Source: Arthrobacter sp. ES3-54
GTDB taxonomy: Bacteria > Actinomycetota > Actinomycetes > Actinomycetales > Micrococcaceae
Length of the DNA stretch: 64,000 bases
Reading direction: 5' to 3'
Assembly: GCF_029504395.1 (NCBI RefSeq)
Contig: NZ_JAQFIF010000001.1
Location: 1 to 64,000, forward strand
Shown here in pieces: positions 36,701 to 44,343 of the stretch (its first letter is position 1; each line of letters opens with the position of its first letter). Below the pieces are notes generated by a model. It saw only the letters and a program-made list of their open reading frames with translations, was not told the origin of the DNA and did no database searches. A program made the translations under genes and the position numbers.

Positions 36701-38217
36701 GGGAACTCACCCGGCTCCCTGAGGGGCAATCCGCCACAGGCCTGGACCGTACCCTCAGCGTGGAGTATCTCCCCGACGGCACGGGGCTGCCCAGCGCTGA
36801 CCACGACGGCGTTGAATCGGTTGTTGCCGAGGTGAACCGCGCAGTGGAACTCGTCTTCGAACACGCCCGACTCCGGCCCCGGACCTCGCTGGCCGTGGTG
36901 ACCGGCAGCCTTCGCCACGCCGCCCGGATTGGCGAGGCCATCAGGGCGCAACTGCCCAACTACCCCATGCTCGGCAGCTTCTTCACGGCCGGGGACGAGT
37001 CCTTCCGCGTGGTGGATCTGGAACGGGCCCAGGGCCTGGTCCGTGACCACGTCATCTTCTCCCCGGGCTACGGCCGCACCCCGCATGGGCGCACCCTCCA
37101 CAGCCTCGGGCCGCTCTCCGCTGAGGGGGGCCGCGCCAAATTCGCGCTGGCCATGACGCGTGCCCGCCGGTCCCTGCACGTGCTCAGCTGCTTCCGCCCC
37201 GAAGACCTCGATGTCAGCCGCCTCAGCCACGGCGCCGTGGACTTCTACGAACTGCTGGACCGTGAGATCGCGGGCAATACGGATCTTGGCAGCCCCGCCT
37301 CCCGGGCCGCGGCCAGCGAGCAGGCGCTCGGCGCCGATCCGCTGGTGGCCGACCTGGGCGACCGGCTCCGCGCACGTGGGGCACGGGTGTGGCACCAATA
37401 CGACGGCGTCCTGAACATGGTGGCGGCGGCCGATCCCATGACGACGATCGGCCAGGACGATGCGGAAATTCCCCGTCCGGTAGCGATCGAGTCAGATGGC
37501 ACCGGCCAGTACCGGCGGATGAGCGTCCGGGAACGGAGCCGACTCCGGCCGCAGCTCCTGGAACGGCTTGGCTGGCGCTATATGCCACTGTGGACCATAG
37601 AGGTCTTCACCGACCCCTCGGCCTGCGCCGATCGGATTGGCGGCTACCTCGGGTTGGAGAAGCCTCCCGTTTCCAGCCGGCTCCGGACATCGCACGGGTT
37701 CTTTGACGACGACATCGAGCATTTGGCGATTGACGAGGCGCGGGCCGCGGAGCACCACGTGGCGGCCGAACCCGCGGGACAGGTGTTCCGGGGCCACGAA
37801 ACTGCGGGCCAGGAATCGCGACGGCAGGAACCAGCACCAGGAATGACAGGCAATACAGGCAGTAAGGAGGCCGGCAGCATGAGTGCGGACGGCGACATCC
37901 AAGGCAATACAGACAACACCGACAACACGGGCTCTGGCGAGGGCGACGCGAGCGGCGGCGCTGAGCCCAAGACCGCTGAGCCCAAGACGGCTGAGCCCAA
38001 GACCGCTGAGCCGAGGTCCGGCGAGTTCGCGGGAGACGGGCCAGACCAGGAAGCGGCCATGGAGGCGTCCCGCCGTTCGGAGGCACAGGCCACCGTCCCC
38101 GTAGGCGTGCTGCCGAACAAGGCGGCGGAAGACGACCCCCGGCGCTGGGGTGACCAGCCTGACAATTACGATCACGACGCATGGCTCCAGGAGCAGAAGC
38201 CTCCGCACTGGGGCTGA
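33790..38217 (+). CDS. large SF1 helicase-like AAA protein with C-terminal REase-like domain, degenerate
   Basis: A protein of 1475 residues. After a Ser/Thr-rich leader (about 60 residues) comes a helicase-associated N-terminal region. A P-loop, SSPPGTGQTQTVINT, follows; its Walker A lysine is glutamine (codon CAG 34840-34842, residue 351). The acidic motif II reads VVILDAETTS (about residue 882) rather than DEAS. Motif VI FALAMTRARRSLHVLS keeps its arginines. The end resembles the MTES_1575 restriction-endonuclease fold: RLRARGARVWHQYDGVL, then VAIESDG and RPQLLERLGWRYMPLW. The usual IDLAV aspartate position reads LNMVA. A low-complexity AEPKT-repeat tail follows. It is transcribed alone after guaA. 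Confidence 0.75.
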   Translation: MPVWSKASRASQTTASTHNAARESADATQTSVDTSNAPESSPPRSGTEKSSTEKKAAVSVGQGHPEGSEEFRKWLSGLKPVTGADTMLRFTKTPEGSIDLTHAHPSGLAQLMAGRRTRLSTLIRDRQQYVVAARASRNLRSKIFELANDRGIDAGYFSAGTVVWTSAVGGKPQRISAPVMLTAISLTVRPGEDDYELQLTEQAQINPALVRHLKSVHGIVFDVNAVTRMAYSTARYDPQPVLDRLGTLVQPIHGAEIEHNLLVSTFSDLSGNLDDPWINQNNPLVTALARSGSGERVEVPVLAPGRFPSTDERDPAEELLLLDADTDQQYVIDAVRAGDSLVVSSPPGTGQTQTVINTIGALVDEGKSVLVVGDRRASLAEISAQLDGLGLDSVLLQLTGNANPLQLKGQLVRAIVRNEKSLQPQLSNLHATLTGHRHALMEHVASLHNVRARWGCSPYEAMQSLAELTSIQPAPATTVRLKRSVLDNIRDREELAGRLRRAAELGSFSRASTTSPWHGARLLTRKETQEAQNVAQSVAEKLPLLRGRMDAVAEHAEIRLGGTFAEWGEQIELLVAVRESLDKFTPDIFDRPVHDLISATASSSWRRERGIEMPSMQRSRLRRVAKEYVRPGVHIADLHSSLVLVQEQRAAWSGYATTQRHPAVPSGLAEISGLYRELAAELAELGQAVKHTPAGGDLDRAPYDELLPRVRRLVADTATLETLPERTLLVESMREHGLGELLADLAEREVPERSVTAELELAWWQSALEAMISGDDYLAMSDGDALRQLEAEYRLADNAHIASGAARLRWNLSERWRTAIAAYPRQAELLRSLLKDGRVTLAALSGQAQELLPTLVPVWSVSPYLLTGLLPIEQTFDAVVILDAETTSLQAVLPAIARSRQVIAFGDEQIASPRTFTVGVERLAAGESSYQSVESSYQALSAVLPVRNLRTVYRAVDEDLVRQLSKGYYSGELTRLPEGQSATGLDRTLSVEYLPDGTGLPSADHDGVESVVAEVNRAVELVFEHARLRPRTSLAVVTGSLRHAARIGEAIRAQLPNYPMLGSFFTAGDESFRVVDLERAQGLVRDHVIFSPGYGRTPHGRTLHSLGPLSAEGGRAKFALAMTRARRSLHVLSCFRPEDLDVSRLSHGAVDFYELLDREIAGNTDLGSPASRAAASEQALGADPLVADLGDRLRARGARVWHQYDGVLNMVAAADPMTTIGQDDAEIPRPVAIESDGTGQYRRMSVRERSRLRPQLLERLGWRYMPLWTIEVFTDPSACADRIGGYLGLEKPPVSSRLRTSHGFFDDDIEHLAIDEARAAEHHVAAEPAGQVFRGHETAGQESRRQEPAPGMTGNTGSKEAGSMSADGDIQGNTDNTDNTGSGEGDASGGAEPKTAEPKTAEPKTAEPRSGEFAGDGPDQEAAMEASRRSEAQATVPVGVLPNKAAEDDPRRWGDQPDNYDHDAWLQEQKPPHWG

Positions 38218-38318
38218 CGGTAGTGGCCGGGCACCGCCGAGCCTGGGGATAGCGCCGCCGGCGGCAACCCGCGGCGCGGACTGCCCGGGCTTCAGGCCGG
38301 CGGAGGACTGCCCGGGCG

Positions 38319-39200
38319 CTAGCCCGGCGGGGCCGCGACAAGCACGAAGAACAGCTTGCCTTGGGTAGATGCGCCCGCCAGTCTTCGTGCCTGATCGGCC
38401 GCCGCTGCTACTACCACCAGCCCGTCAGTCTCCGCGGTGGCGGGCCACGGCCCTGCCTTGCCGCCCGGCGCCGACGTCCAGAGCACCGGAACGGCTTCGG
38501 CCAGGATCTGGCTTTCGCCGGCTCTGTCAAGGCCGTTGCCGCCGGTGAGCACCACGTTGACGAGCTGCCCGGGGGAAACCAGCTGGACGGAGGCCGGATC
38601 CGCCATCCTGAGCGGTACGGCCGCAGAGCCGGGCGGGCTTCCCGCGAGCAGGCCCGGGCCCAGGATCTGGGCGTCGGTGAGGAGTTGGCCCCGACGCAGC
38701 GGTGCGGCCAGCTGTTTTCCCTCGAACGCGGCCTCGGTTGCGGGGTTGCCGGCAGGCACGAGGCCCGGCGGCACGCTGATGGTGCTGACGTCGCCGGGTA
38801 CCAGCGTCTTCCCGGCGGGAAGATCTGCTGCTGCGGCGAAGGCAATGACGGTGTCAGCGGGCGCGGGAGTTAGCTGCTGAACCGTAAGGCCTGCGGGGAT
38901 GCAGAACAGGAGGGCCGCGATAAGCCGCCGGTTCCGGTTCAACCAGCCGCGCACGCGGTGCAGCGACGGACGGCCGCGGGGCGGCCGCTGCCCGCGGGGA
39001 TCCGTGCGGCGATTCCGGAACGGCCGGCCAGCCGCGGACAATGTGGCGGCAGGAAGGTTGGCGGGGCGGAACACCGCGCGGGCCCAGCGGCCGGAGCTCT
39101 CCACAGGCATTGGGCGGGAGGGCAGAGACGAAACCCAGAACGAAGCCGTGGACGACGTCCAGAACGAAGGCGGGGAAACCGCCGTGTGTGAAAGAGCCAT
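38319..39200 (-). CDS. SAF-domain membrane-anchored protein (CpaB/FlgA-like)
   Basis: A 293-residue protein with a long basic, Ser/Pro/Arg-rich cytoplasmic N-terminus (about 95 residues), one helix (LIAALLFCIPAGLTVQQL) and an extracytoplasmic SAF domain. AAAADLPAGKTLVPGDVSTISVP is the usual SAF opening. This fold is found in CpaB/RcpC pilus-assembly and FlgA proteins. No pilus genes are nearby, so the role is open. A leaderless -10 box 6 nt before the ATG at 39200 supports the long N-terminus. It is convergent with the helicase-like gene. Confidence 0.78.
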   Translation of the reverse strand: MALSHTAVSPPSFWTSSTASFWVSSLPSRPMPVESSGRWARAVFRPANLPAATLSAAGRPFRNRRTDPRGQRPPRGRPSLHRVRGWLNRNRRLIAALLFCIPAGLTVQQLTPAPADTVIAFAAAADLPAGKTLVPGDVSTISVPPGLVPAGNPATEAAFEGKQLAAPLRRGQLLTDAQILGPGLLAGSPPGSAAVPLRMADPASVQLVSPGQLVNVVLTGGNGLDRAGESQILAEAVPVLWTSAPGGKAGPWPATAETDGLVVVAAAADQARRLAGASTQGKLFFVLVAAPPG

Positions 39201-39206
39201 GCCGCC

Positions 39207-39212
39207 ACGCTA
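39207..39212 (-). promoter_or_regulatory. -10 box TAGCGT of a leaderless promoter
   Basis: On the minus strand TAGCGT plus 6 nt (GGCGGC) then the ATG of the SAF-domain gene at 39200. Confidence 0.6.
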
Positions 39213-39357
39213 CGGACCCGCACACATCGGCGGGAGCCGAGGAACCGCCTATGTGGACAACGGCCAGCAGGCCCAAGGACTACGCTGCCTCAGCCGGCAG
39301 CGGCCCACCTGGCGGGCCGGCATCTGACGGGCCCGCACAAAGCCGGCGGGTTCCCTG

Positions 39358-39612
39358 CTAGCCCGCGGCGGCGGGTGCAGGTGCGGAGGTGGCTGCCGGA
39401 GCTGCAGGAGCCGGGGAGACCGTGCTGCCCTTGGCATCGCGCGAATCGGTCCGGTAGAAGCCGGAGCCCTTGAACACTACGCCGACGCTGTTGAACTTCT
39501 TGCGCAGCGTGCCCTGGCACTCGGGGCAGGACGTCAGGGAGTTGTCGCTGAACGACTGCACGATCTCGAAGGCGTGGCTGCAGTCCTTGCAGGCGTATGC
39601 ATACGTGGGCAC
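39358..39612 (-). CDS. FmdB-family zinc ribbon protein
   Basis: An 84-residue protein opening VPTYAYACKDCSHAFEI, with a second knuckle SCPECQG: the two CxxC pairs of the FmdB regulatory zinc ribbon. The C-terminal third is an Ala/Pro-rich tail. Its role is unknown; in actinobacteria it is commonly found beside the 5-formyl-THF cyclo-ligase gene, as here. The start is GTG 39612, with GTGAGGAT upstream. Confidence 0.88.
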   Translation of the reverse strand: MPTYAYACKDCSHAFEIVQSFSDNSLTSCPECQGTLRKKFNSVGVVFKGSGFYRTDSRDAKGSTVSPAPAAPAATSAPAPAAAG

Positions 39613-39766
39613 TGGAAATCCTCACTCTGGGGCAAACGAGCAGGTCCCGTGCTGCCGAGCCGGATCACTGCCGATATGCCTATCGACCGGTTCCGCCCTT
39701 AGCAGTCGCAGGGCCTGAGTGCTAATTCTATCACCTTGGCACGAGCCCATATCAGCCGAGGCGGCA

Positions 39767-40390
39767 TCAGCCCAGGCGGATGATCCCGCCCGGGGTCAGG
39801 GCGGCGTCGACCTTCCGGTCGAACGACTCAGCGGGAATGCTGCCCGCGGGCAGCACCTCCGTGTCGTAGACGACGGCGGCAGTCGGCAGCGCCGCGGCGT
39901 CGGACGCCTCGCCGGACGCAGGGGACAAGGTGGCCAGGGCGGCAAGGAACTTGTCGTAGTAGCCGCCGCCTTGTCCGATCCGGTTCCCCGATAAATCCAG
40001 GGCGGTGGCCGGGAGGAAGATTGCGGTGACGTCACGCATTACGGCGGTGCCGTGGCGCTCTCCGACAGGCTCCTGGATGGGGGCGTACCGGCTGCGGACA
40101 AAACCGGACTGCGGAGTCCAGTACACCCAGCTGAGCTCGATTTCGGGTTCGCAAACCGGAAGCAGCACCCGGTGCCCGGCATCGGTTAGGGCAGTCAGCA
40201 GCGGCAGCGTGGGCGGTTCGGCGCCCACACCGAGGTACGCCGCGAAGATACCCTGCCGGCCGCGGGCGAGTCCGGAGGCCCATTGGAGCCCATGGCGGGC
40301 GATGCCCGCCGCGGCGGCATCCTGTGCGGCCAGCGGCAGTGCGGAACGCCTTGCCCTGTGGCAGGAGCGTATTTCCTCTTTTGACGCCAT
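39767..40390 (-). CDS. 5-formyltetrahydrofolate cyclo-ligase
   Basis: Converts 5-formyl-THF to 5,10-methenyl-THF with ATP. The 207-residue protein has MASKEEIRSCHRARRSAL at the N-terminus and the conserved nucleotide/folate loop FLPATALDLSGNRIGQGGGYYDKFL (D-x-G-x-R-[IL]-G-x-G-x-G-Y-Y-D). It pairs functionally with fhs at the other end of the window in one-carbon metabolism. It is divergent from galU and upstream of the FmdB gene on the same strand. Confidence 0.93.
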   Translation of the reverse strand: MASKEEIRSCHRARRSALPLAAQDAAAAGIARHGLQWASGLARGRQGIFAAYLGVGAEPPTLPLLTALTDAGHRVLLPVCEPEIELSWVYWTPQSGFVRSRYAPIQEPVGERHGTAVMRDVTAIFLPATALDLSGNRIGQGGGYYDKFLAALATLSPASGEASDAAALPTAAVVYDTEVLPAGSIPAESFDRKVDAALTPGGIIRLG

Positions 40391-40483
40391 GCTGGCCCGT
40401 CCTCTGCCTCTTGCGGCCCCGACGCGCCGGGGACGGCCGCGGGAAGGTTCGACTAAAAATTACGCAATGATTGGTCCCTCCGT

Positions 40484-40489
40484 TAGATT
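40484..40489 (+). promoter_or_regulatory. -10 box TAGATT of the galU promoter (leaderless)
   Basis: TAGATT plus 6 nt (AGTCGA) then the GTG of galU at 40496. Confidence 0.7.
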
Positions 40490-40495
40490 AGTCGA

Positions 40496-41413
40496 GTGAA
40501 TACACCCAACGCTTCCGTCCGTAAGGCCGTCATCCCCGCCGCGGGCCTTGGTACCAGGTTTCTTCCAGCGACGAAGGCCATGCCCAAGGAAATGTTGCCT
40601 GTCGTTGACAAACCGGCCATCCAGTACGTCGTTGAGGAGGCCGTGAATGTCGGCCTGAACGACATCCTGATGATCACAGGCCGCAACAAGCGGGCGTTGG
40701 AGGACCACTTCGACCGCGTTCCCGCGCTGGAGGCCACTCTTGAGGCGAAGGGCGACACGGCGAAGCTTGAGTCCATCCAGGCCGCCAGCAACCTCGGTGA
40801 CATCCACTACGTCCGCCAGGGCGATCCCATGGGCCTCGGCCACGCCGTCCTCCGGGCCAAGCAGCACGTCGGGCAGGAGCCGTTCGCGGTCCTCCTGGGC
40901 GATGACCTCATCGACGCCCGCGATGAGCTGCTCAGCACCATGATCGAGGTCCAGGCCAAGACCGGCGGGTCCGTGGTCGCCCTGATCGAGGTGGATCCGT
41001 CCCAGATCAGCGCCTATGGCTGCGCCGACGTCGAGGCGATCGGCGGTGAGGACTACGTCCGCATCAATCAGCTCGTGGAGAAGCCCGACGTCGAGGACGC
41101 CCCGTCCAACCTCGCCGTGATTGGCCGCTATGTGCTGCACCCGGCCGTCTTTGAAGTCCTTGAGCGCACCGCGCCCGGCCGTGGCGGAGAAATCCAGCTG
41201 ACGGACGCGCTGCAGGAACTCTCGACCGGCACCGGCGAGGGCTACGGCGTGTACGGCGTCGTCTTCCGCGGCCGCCGCTACGACACCGGCGACAAGCTCA
41301 GCTACCTCAAGGCCTGCGTCCAGCTCGCCTGCGACAGTGAGGACCTCGGTCCGGGTCTGCGCGAATGGCTGCCCGGCTTCGCCTCCAGCCTGGCCCCCAG
41401 CCTCGCAAAGTAA
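40496..41413 (+). CDS. galU: UTP--glucose-1-phosphate uridylyltransferase
   Basis: Makes UDP-glucose for cell-envelope sugars and trehalose. The 305-residue protein has the nucleotidyltransferase opening KAVIPAAGLGTRFLPATKAMPKEMLP, the VVDKPAIQYVVEEA motif, LLGDDLID (metal aspartate) and LVEKPDVEDAPSNLAVIGRYVL. All are typical. The GTG start directly follows a leaderless -10 box. A rimJ-like gene follows after 5 bp. Confidence 0.96.
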   Translation: MNTPNASVRKAVIPAAGLGTRFLPATKAMPKEMLPVVDKPAIQYVVEEAVNVGLNDILMITGRNKRALEDHFDRVPALEATLEAKGDTAKLESIQAASNLGDIHYVRQGDPMGLGHAVLRAKQHVGQEPFAVLLGDDLIDARDELLSTMIEVQAKTGGSVVALIEVDPSQISAYGCADVEAIGGEDYVRINQLVEKPDVEDAPSNLAVIGRYVLHPAVFEVLERTAPGRGGEIQLTDALQELSTGTGEGYGVYGVVFRGRRYDTGDKLSYLKACVQLACDSEDLGPGLREWLPGFASSLAPSLAK

Positions 41414-41418
41414 TTCCC

Positions 41419-42039
41419 GTGGGGGGCAGCTTTACTTGGCCGGTGACTCTGGAGAGTGGCGACATCGTGTTGCGCCCGATCCGGTACCGGGACCGCAAGG
41501 AGTGGACTGCACTCCGGTCCCGTAACTGCGAGTGGCTGGCCCCCTGGGAGGCCTCAAACCCGGTCCCCGGCGGCGGCCTGCCCGACTACCGGCAGATGGT
41601 CCGCTCGCTCAAGGCCCAGGCCGCGCAGGCCACTGCCCTGCCCTTCGTGATCGCGGAGTGGACGCCCGGCCACCAGGCCCCGGTGATCGTGGGGCAGCTG
41701 ACGGTGTCCTCGATTGTGTGGGGATCGGCCATGATGGCGACGCTCGGCTATTGGGTCGACAAGGAGCGGGCCGGCCGGGGGATTGCCCCGACCGCCGTGG
41801 CCATGGCAACGGACTATTGCTTTGGCACCCTTGGTCTGCACCGTATGGAGATCAACATCAGGCCGGAGAACGCGCCGAGCCTGCGGGTGGTGGAGAAACT
41901 CGGCTTTCGCGACGAGGGATTCCGGCCCAGGTACCTGCACATCAACGGCGAATGGGCGGACCACCGTACCTTCGCGCTCACAGCTGAGGAAGTGCCGGAA
42001 GGCCTCCTCGCACGGTGGCTGAGGACCCGCCAGGGCTGA
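41419..42039 (+). CDS. RimJ/RimL-type GNAT acetyltransferase
   Basis: A 206-residue GNAT of the ribosomal-protein N-acetyltransferase branch: LESGDIVLRPIRYRDRKEW opening, the acetyl-CoA loop VDKERAGRGIAPTAVAMA, and IRPENAPSLRVVEKLGFRDEG. The acceptor protein is not known. The GTG at 41419, 5 bp after the galU stop, is my choice; GTG 41443 (just before LESGD) is an alternative. It is placed between galU and a GlpR-like gene, as in corynebacteria and mycobacteria, except that the MoeA-like glp gene usually found in this cluster is missing. Confidence 0.87.
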   Translation: MGGSFTWPVTLESGDIVLRPIRYRDRKEWTALRSRNCEWLAPWEASNPVPGGGLPDYRQMVRSLKAQAAQATALPFVIAEWTPGHQAPVIVGQLTVSSIVWGSAMMATLGYWVDKERAGRGIAPTAVAMATDYCFGTLGLHRMEINIRPENAPSLRVVEKLGFRDEGFRPRYLHINGEWADHRTFALTAEEVPEGLLARWLRTRQG

Positions 42040-42144
42040 ACCCGTGATGGCCGCCTGACCAGCCACGACGCCCCGACACCGGCCAGTGGCCGCCGCGCGC
42101 GCGACACACCTCTGACAATGCGGGGCAGCACCCCATGTACCTCA

Positions 42145-42150
42145 TACGGT
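42145..42150 (+). promoter_or_regulatory. -10 box TACGGT of a leaderless promoter
   Basis: TACGGT plus 7 nt then GTG 42158, the likely start of the GlpR-like gene (an in-frame TTG at 42152 is closer). Confidence 0.45.
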
Positions 42151-42157
42151 TTTGAGT

Positions 42158-43180
42158 GTGGACTTCCCTCTTAGCAGCTCTGTGATCCTTGTCATTGCTG
42201 TTGCGCTCTGGATCGTGTGGGTGGCGCCTTACGTTCTCCGGAACGGGCGTCACCAGTTGCAGCCTGCAGGCGAATTTCTGGCGGACGTCATAGACATGGA
42301 ACCAGCAGATCCACATGCGGGGAAGGTTATGAAAATGGCAGCGCAGCAGGAGAAACCCATGATCAGCACCCAGCGCGCAAAACCGGCCGCCGGCACTCCA
42401 GGTTCTGGTGCCAGCACCGCGGCGACCTCTGGAGGGAATCCGATCTCTGCGGCGACTTCCCCGGCGTTCCGGATTCGTTGGGGACGGCTGGTGCTGGCGG
42501 TAGCAGGGCTTCTGTCCCTCCTCACGGGAGTGGTATCCGCGGCCCTTCGACTCTTCGGGATCGGTTCGGGCTGGCTCCCGGCGATGGCCCTGCTGGGCGC
42601 CGTCGCCGCCGTGGCGCTGCTCCGCCGCCTCGCGGTCCGCGACCGCCGGCGGAAAATGAACGCCGCATTCCGTGCCGCCATGGGCAGCCCGGAACGCCCC
42701 ACTGCGCGGCCCTCAGTGCCCGAGCAGGTTCCTTCCCTTCCTGCCGGCCGTCCCGGTGCCCGGCCGGAAAGCCCTCTCTTCGACGCGGAAGCGGGCCGGG
42801 TCACGCCCGAGCCGGCGCCGAAGCCGCTGACCGCACTGGAGCTCCGCCAGGCCGCCCTCGCCGAAGCTGCGGCCTCGGGGGATACGTCGGCAGCCGTGGC
42901 TGCCGAAACGGCGGCAGCCGCCGAGGGCTCCAGCTGGGAGCCCGTCGAGGTTCCCAAGCCCACCTACGTCGAAGCGGCCAAGGCAGAACGCGCAGCCCCC
43001 ATGCCCCTGGACCTCCCTGAAGCCCCGAAGGCCGTCGGGAAGCCGTCCCTCAAGCAGGCCTCGACGCGGCCGGCCGCGTCGGATCTTCAGACCGCCGACG
43101 ATTCCGAGTCAAAGCAGCTCAGCAAGGCCCAGAGCGCCTTGAGCAACCTGGACGATGTCCTCCAGCGGCGACGCGCCTGA
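42158..43180 (+). CDS. membrane protein resembling GlpR (gephyrin-like protein receptor)
   Basis: A 340-residue protein with an N-terminal helix (SSSVILVIAVALWIVWVAPYVLR), a juxtamembrane segment, two more helices at about 110-155 (LVLAVAGLLSLLTGVVSAAL and WLPAMALLGAVAAVALL), and a long disordered Ala/Pro/Glu-rich cytoplasmic tail. The N-terminal pattern VALWIVWVAP followed by a basic stretch, and its position after galU and a rimJ-like gene, match mycobacterial Rv0996 and corynebacterial GLPR, a division-linked membrane receptor for a MoeA-like protein. The family link is an inference from pattern and synteny. A terminator follows. Confidence 0.6.
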   Translation: MDFPLSSSVILVIAVALWIVWVAPYVLRNGRHQLQPAGEFLADVIDMEPADPHAGKVMKMAAQQEKPMISTQRAKPAAGTPGSGASTAATSGGNPISAATSPAFRIRWGRLVLAVAGLLSLLTGVVSAALRLFGIGSGWLPAMALLGAVAAVALLRRLAVRDRRRKMNAAFRAAMGSPERPTARPSVPEQVPSLPAGRPGARPESPLFDAEAGRVTPEPAPKPLTALELRQAALAEAAASGDTSAAVAAETAAAAEGSSWEPVEVPKPTYVEAAKAERAAPMPLDLPEAPKAVGKPSLKQASTRPAASDLQTADDSESKQLSKAQSALSNLDDVLQRRRA

Positions 43181-43207
43181 TCCGGTCCGTTCTTCCGGAG
43201 ATTTCGC

Positions 43208-43240
43208 CCCGGGCAGCCAGCAATGGCTGCCCGGGTTTTT
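43208..43240 (+). terminator. rho-independent terminator after the GlpR-like gene
   Basis: CCCGGGCAGCCA / TGGCTGCCCGGG, a 12-bp perfect stem with a GCAA loop, followed by TTTTT. Confidence 0.95.
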
Positions 43241-43276
43241 CGTTCCCCGCAGCATCGCCCGCGGGCTTCGTTGCGG

Positions 43277-43282
43277 TAGCCT
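43277..43282 (+). promoter_or_regulatory. -10 box TAGCCT of a leaderless promoter
   Basis: TAGCCT plus 6 nt (CGGGTC) then the ATG at 43289. Confidence 0.65.
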
Positions 43283-43288
43283 CGGGTC

Positions 43289-44101
43289 ATGACAAGGATC
43301 TGCGTCGCCGGCGGAACCGGCCAAGTTGGCCGTGAAGTGGTGCGCCGGGCGCTGGACGCCGGGCACTCGGTGGCCGTCCTCAGCCGTAACCCGCCGCCGG
43401 CCGGCTCCTCCGCCAACATCGGGGGCGCGGAATACTTCCGCGCTGACGTGACGACGGGCGAAGGCGTCGCGGCCGCCCTGGCGGGCGCCGACGTCGTGAT
43501 CGATTGCCTGGAGGGGCGCTCCGGGAAGGCGCGCAAGAACTTCGCCGACGGCGGCGCGCGTCTTCTGGCTGCCGCCCAGGATGCGGGTGCGGCCAGGGCC
43601 GTCATGCTGTCCATCGTGAATTGCGATCGCAGCAAGTACGCGTTCTACCGGTCGAAGGCCGCCAAGGAGCACGTCTATGAGCTGTCCGGACTGGAGACAG
43701 TGGTGGTCCGTGCCACCCAGTTTCACTCGTTGCTGGCGATGATGTTCGGCGCCGGCTCCAAGGTACGGGTCATCCCCGTGGCGCGAGGCGCGCGGTTCCA
43801 GCCGGTGTCGCCGGCCGACGCTGCCGCGGTGCTCCTGGAAACCGCCCTGGAACCGGCGCCGGTTCCAGCAGCGGGACCGCGGCACCGGGTGCTGAACCTC
43901 GGCGGGCCGGAATCCAAGGACATGGCGGACTTTGCCCGGGAGTGGCAGCGGGCCACGGGCGTCAAGGGCCAACTGGTGCGACTGCCGCTGCCCGGCGCGA
44001 TGGGACGCTATCTGCGCGAGGGGCTGAACCTGGTGCCGGAGGCGCGACACGGCAACGAGACATTCCGCGGCTGGCTGGAAAACAGCGCAGATAGTTTGTA
44101 G
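43289..44101 (+). CDS. NAD(P)-binding protein, atypical SDR (NmrA/complex I NDUFA9-like)
   Basis: A 270-residue Rossmann protein: ICVAGGTGQVGREVVRRAL carries the GxxGxxG loop, then VAVLSRNP and ADVVIDCLEG. YRSKAAKEHVYELSGLETVVVRATQF is the position of the SDR tyrosine-lysine region, where K is present but the usual YxxxK is altered (YRSKAAKE). Such atypical SDRs are oxidoreductases or nucleotide sensors; the substrate is unknown. It is the last chromosomal protein gene before the tRNA-integrated prophage. Confidence 0.85.
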   Translation: MTRICVAGGTGQVGREVVRRALDAGHSVAVLSRNPPPAGSSANIGGAEYFRADVTTGEGVAAALAGADVVIDCLEGRSGKARKNFADGGARLLAAAQDAGAARAVMLSIVNCDRSKYAFYRSKAAKEHVYELSGLETVVVRATQFHSLLAMMFGAGSKVRVIPVARGARFQPVSPADAAAVLLETALEPAPVPAAGPRHRVLNLGGPESKDMADFAREWQRATGVKGQLVRLPLPGAMGRYLREGLNLVPEARHGNETFRGWLENSADSL

Positions 44102-44147
44102 CCTAGGGACACCGGCAACGCCGTTCCCTCAGGACCGGCGTTGCTTC

Positions 44148-44220
44148 GGGGCTATAGCTCAGTTGGTAGAGCGCTTCGTTCGCATCGAAGAGGTCAGGAG
44201 TTCGAATCTCCTTAGCTCCA
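44148..44220 (+). tRNA. tRNA-Ala(CGC), prophage integration site
   Basis: The 73-nt sequence folds fully: acceptor GGGGCTA/TAGCTCC, D-arm GCTC/GAGC, anticodon arm CTTCG/CGAAG with loop TTCGCAT (anticodon CGC), and T-arm AGGAG/CTCCT with loop TTCGAAT. CCA is not encoded (ACC follows). The prophage starts right after it, so the 3' half of the gene is the likely attL core. Confidence 0.95.
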
Positions 44221-44222
44221 CC
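44175..44222. other. probable attL of the prophage
   Basis: Tyrosine integrases of temperate phages often recombine in the anticodon-to-3' end of tRNA genes and restore the gene with phage-borne sequence. The switch from host genes to phage genes happens here. No second copy of the tRNA 3' end exists in the window, so attR is beyond 64000 and the core length cannot be measured. Confidence 0.6.
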
Positions 44223-44343
44223 GATTTAGGCCCTAGAATCCAAGGAACTTTTAGCCGGTGTTGACAGGAAGCCTAGAAGTGTTGCCAAGACCCTGTTAAA
44301 CTTAGAGTGATGCACTACTACCACTCCAGTGAAAGACAGGCGC

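Noticed and set aside
38218..38318. Repeats GCCCGGGCTTCAGGCCGGCGG / GCCCGGGCGCTAGCCCGGCGG as a regulatory element
   Set aside because: Two imperfect GC-rich copies between convergent genes are explained by composition and could just be part of a weak terminator.
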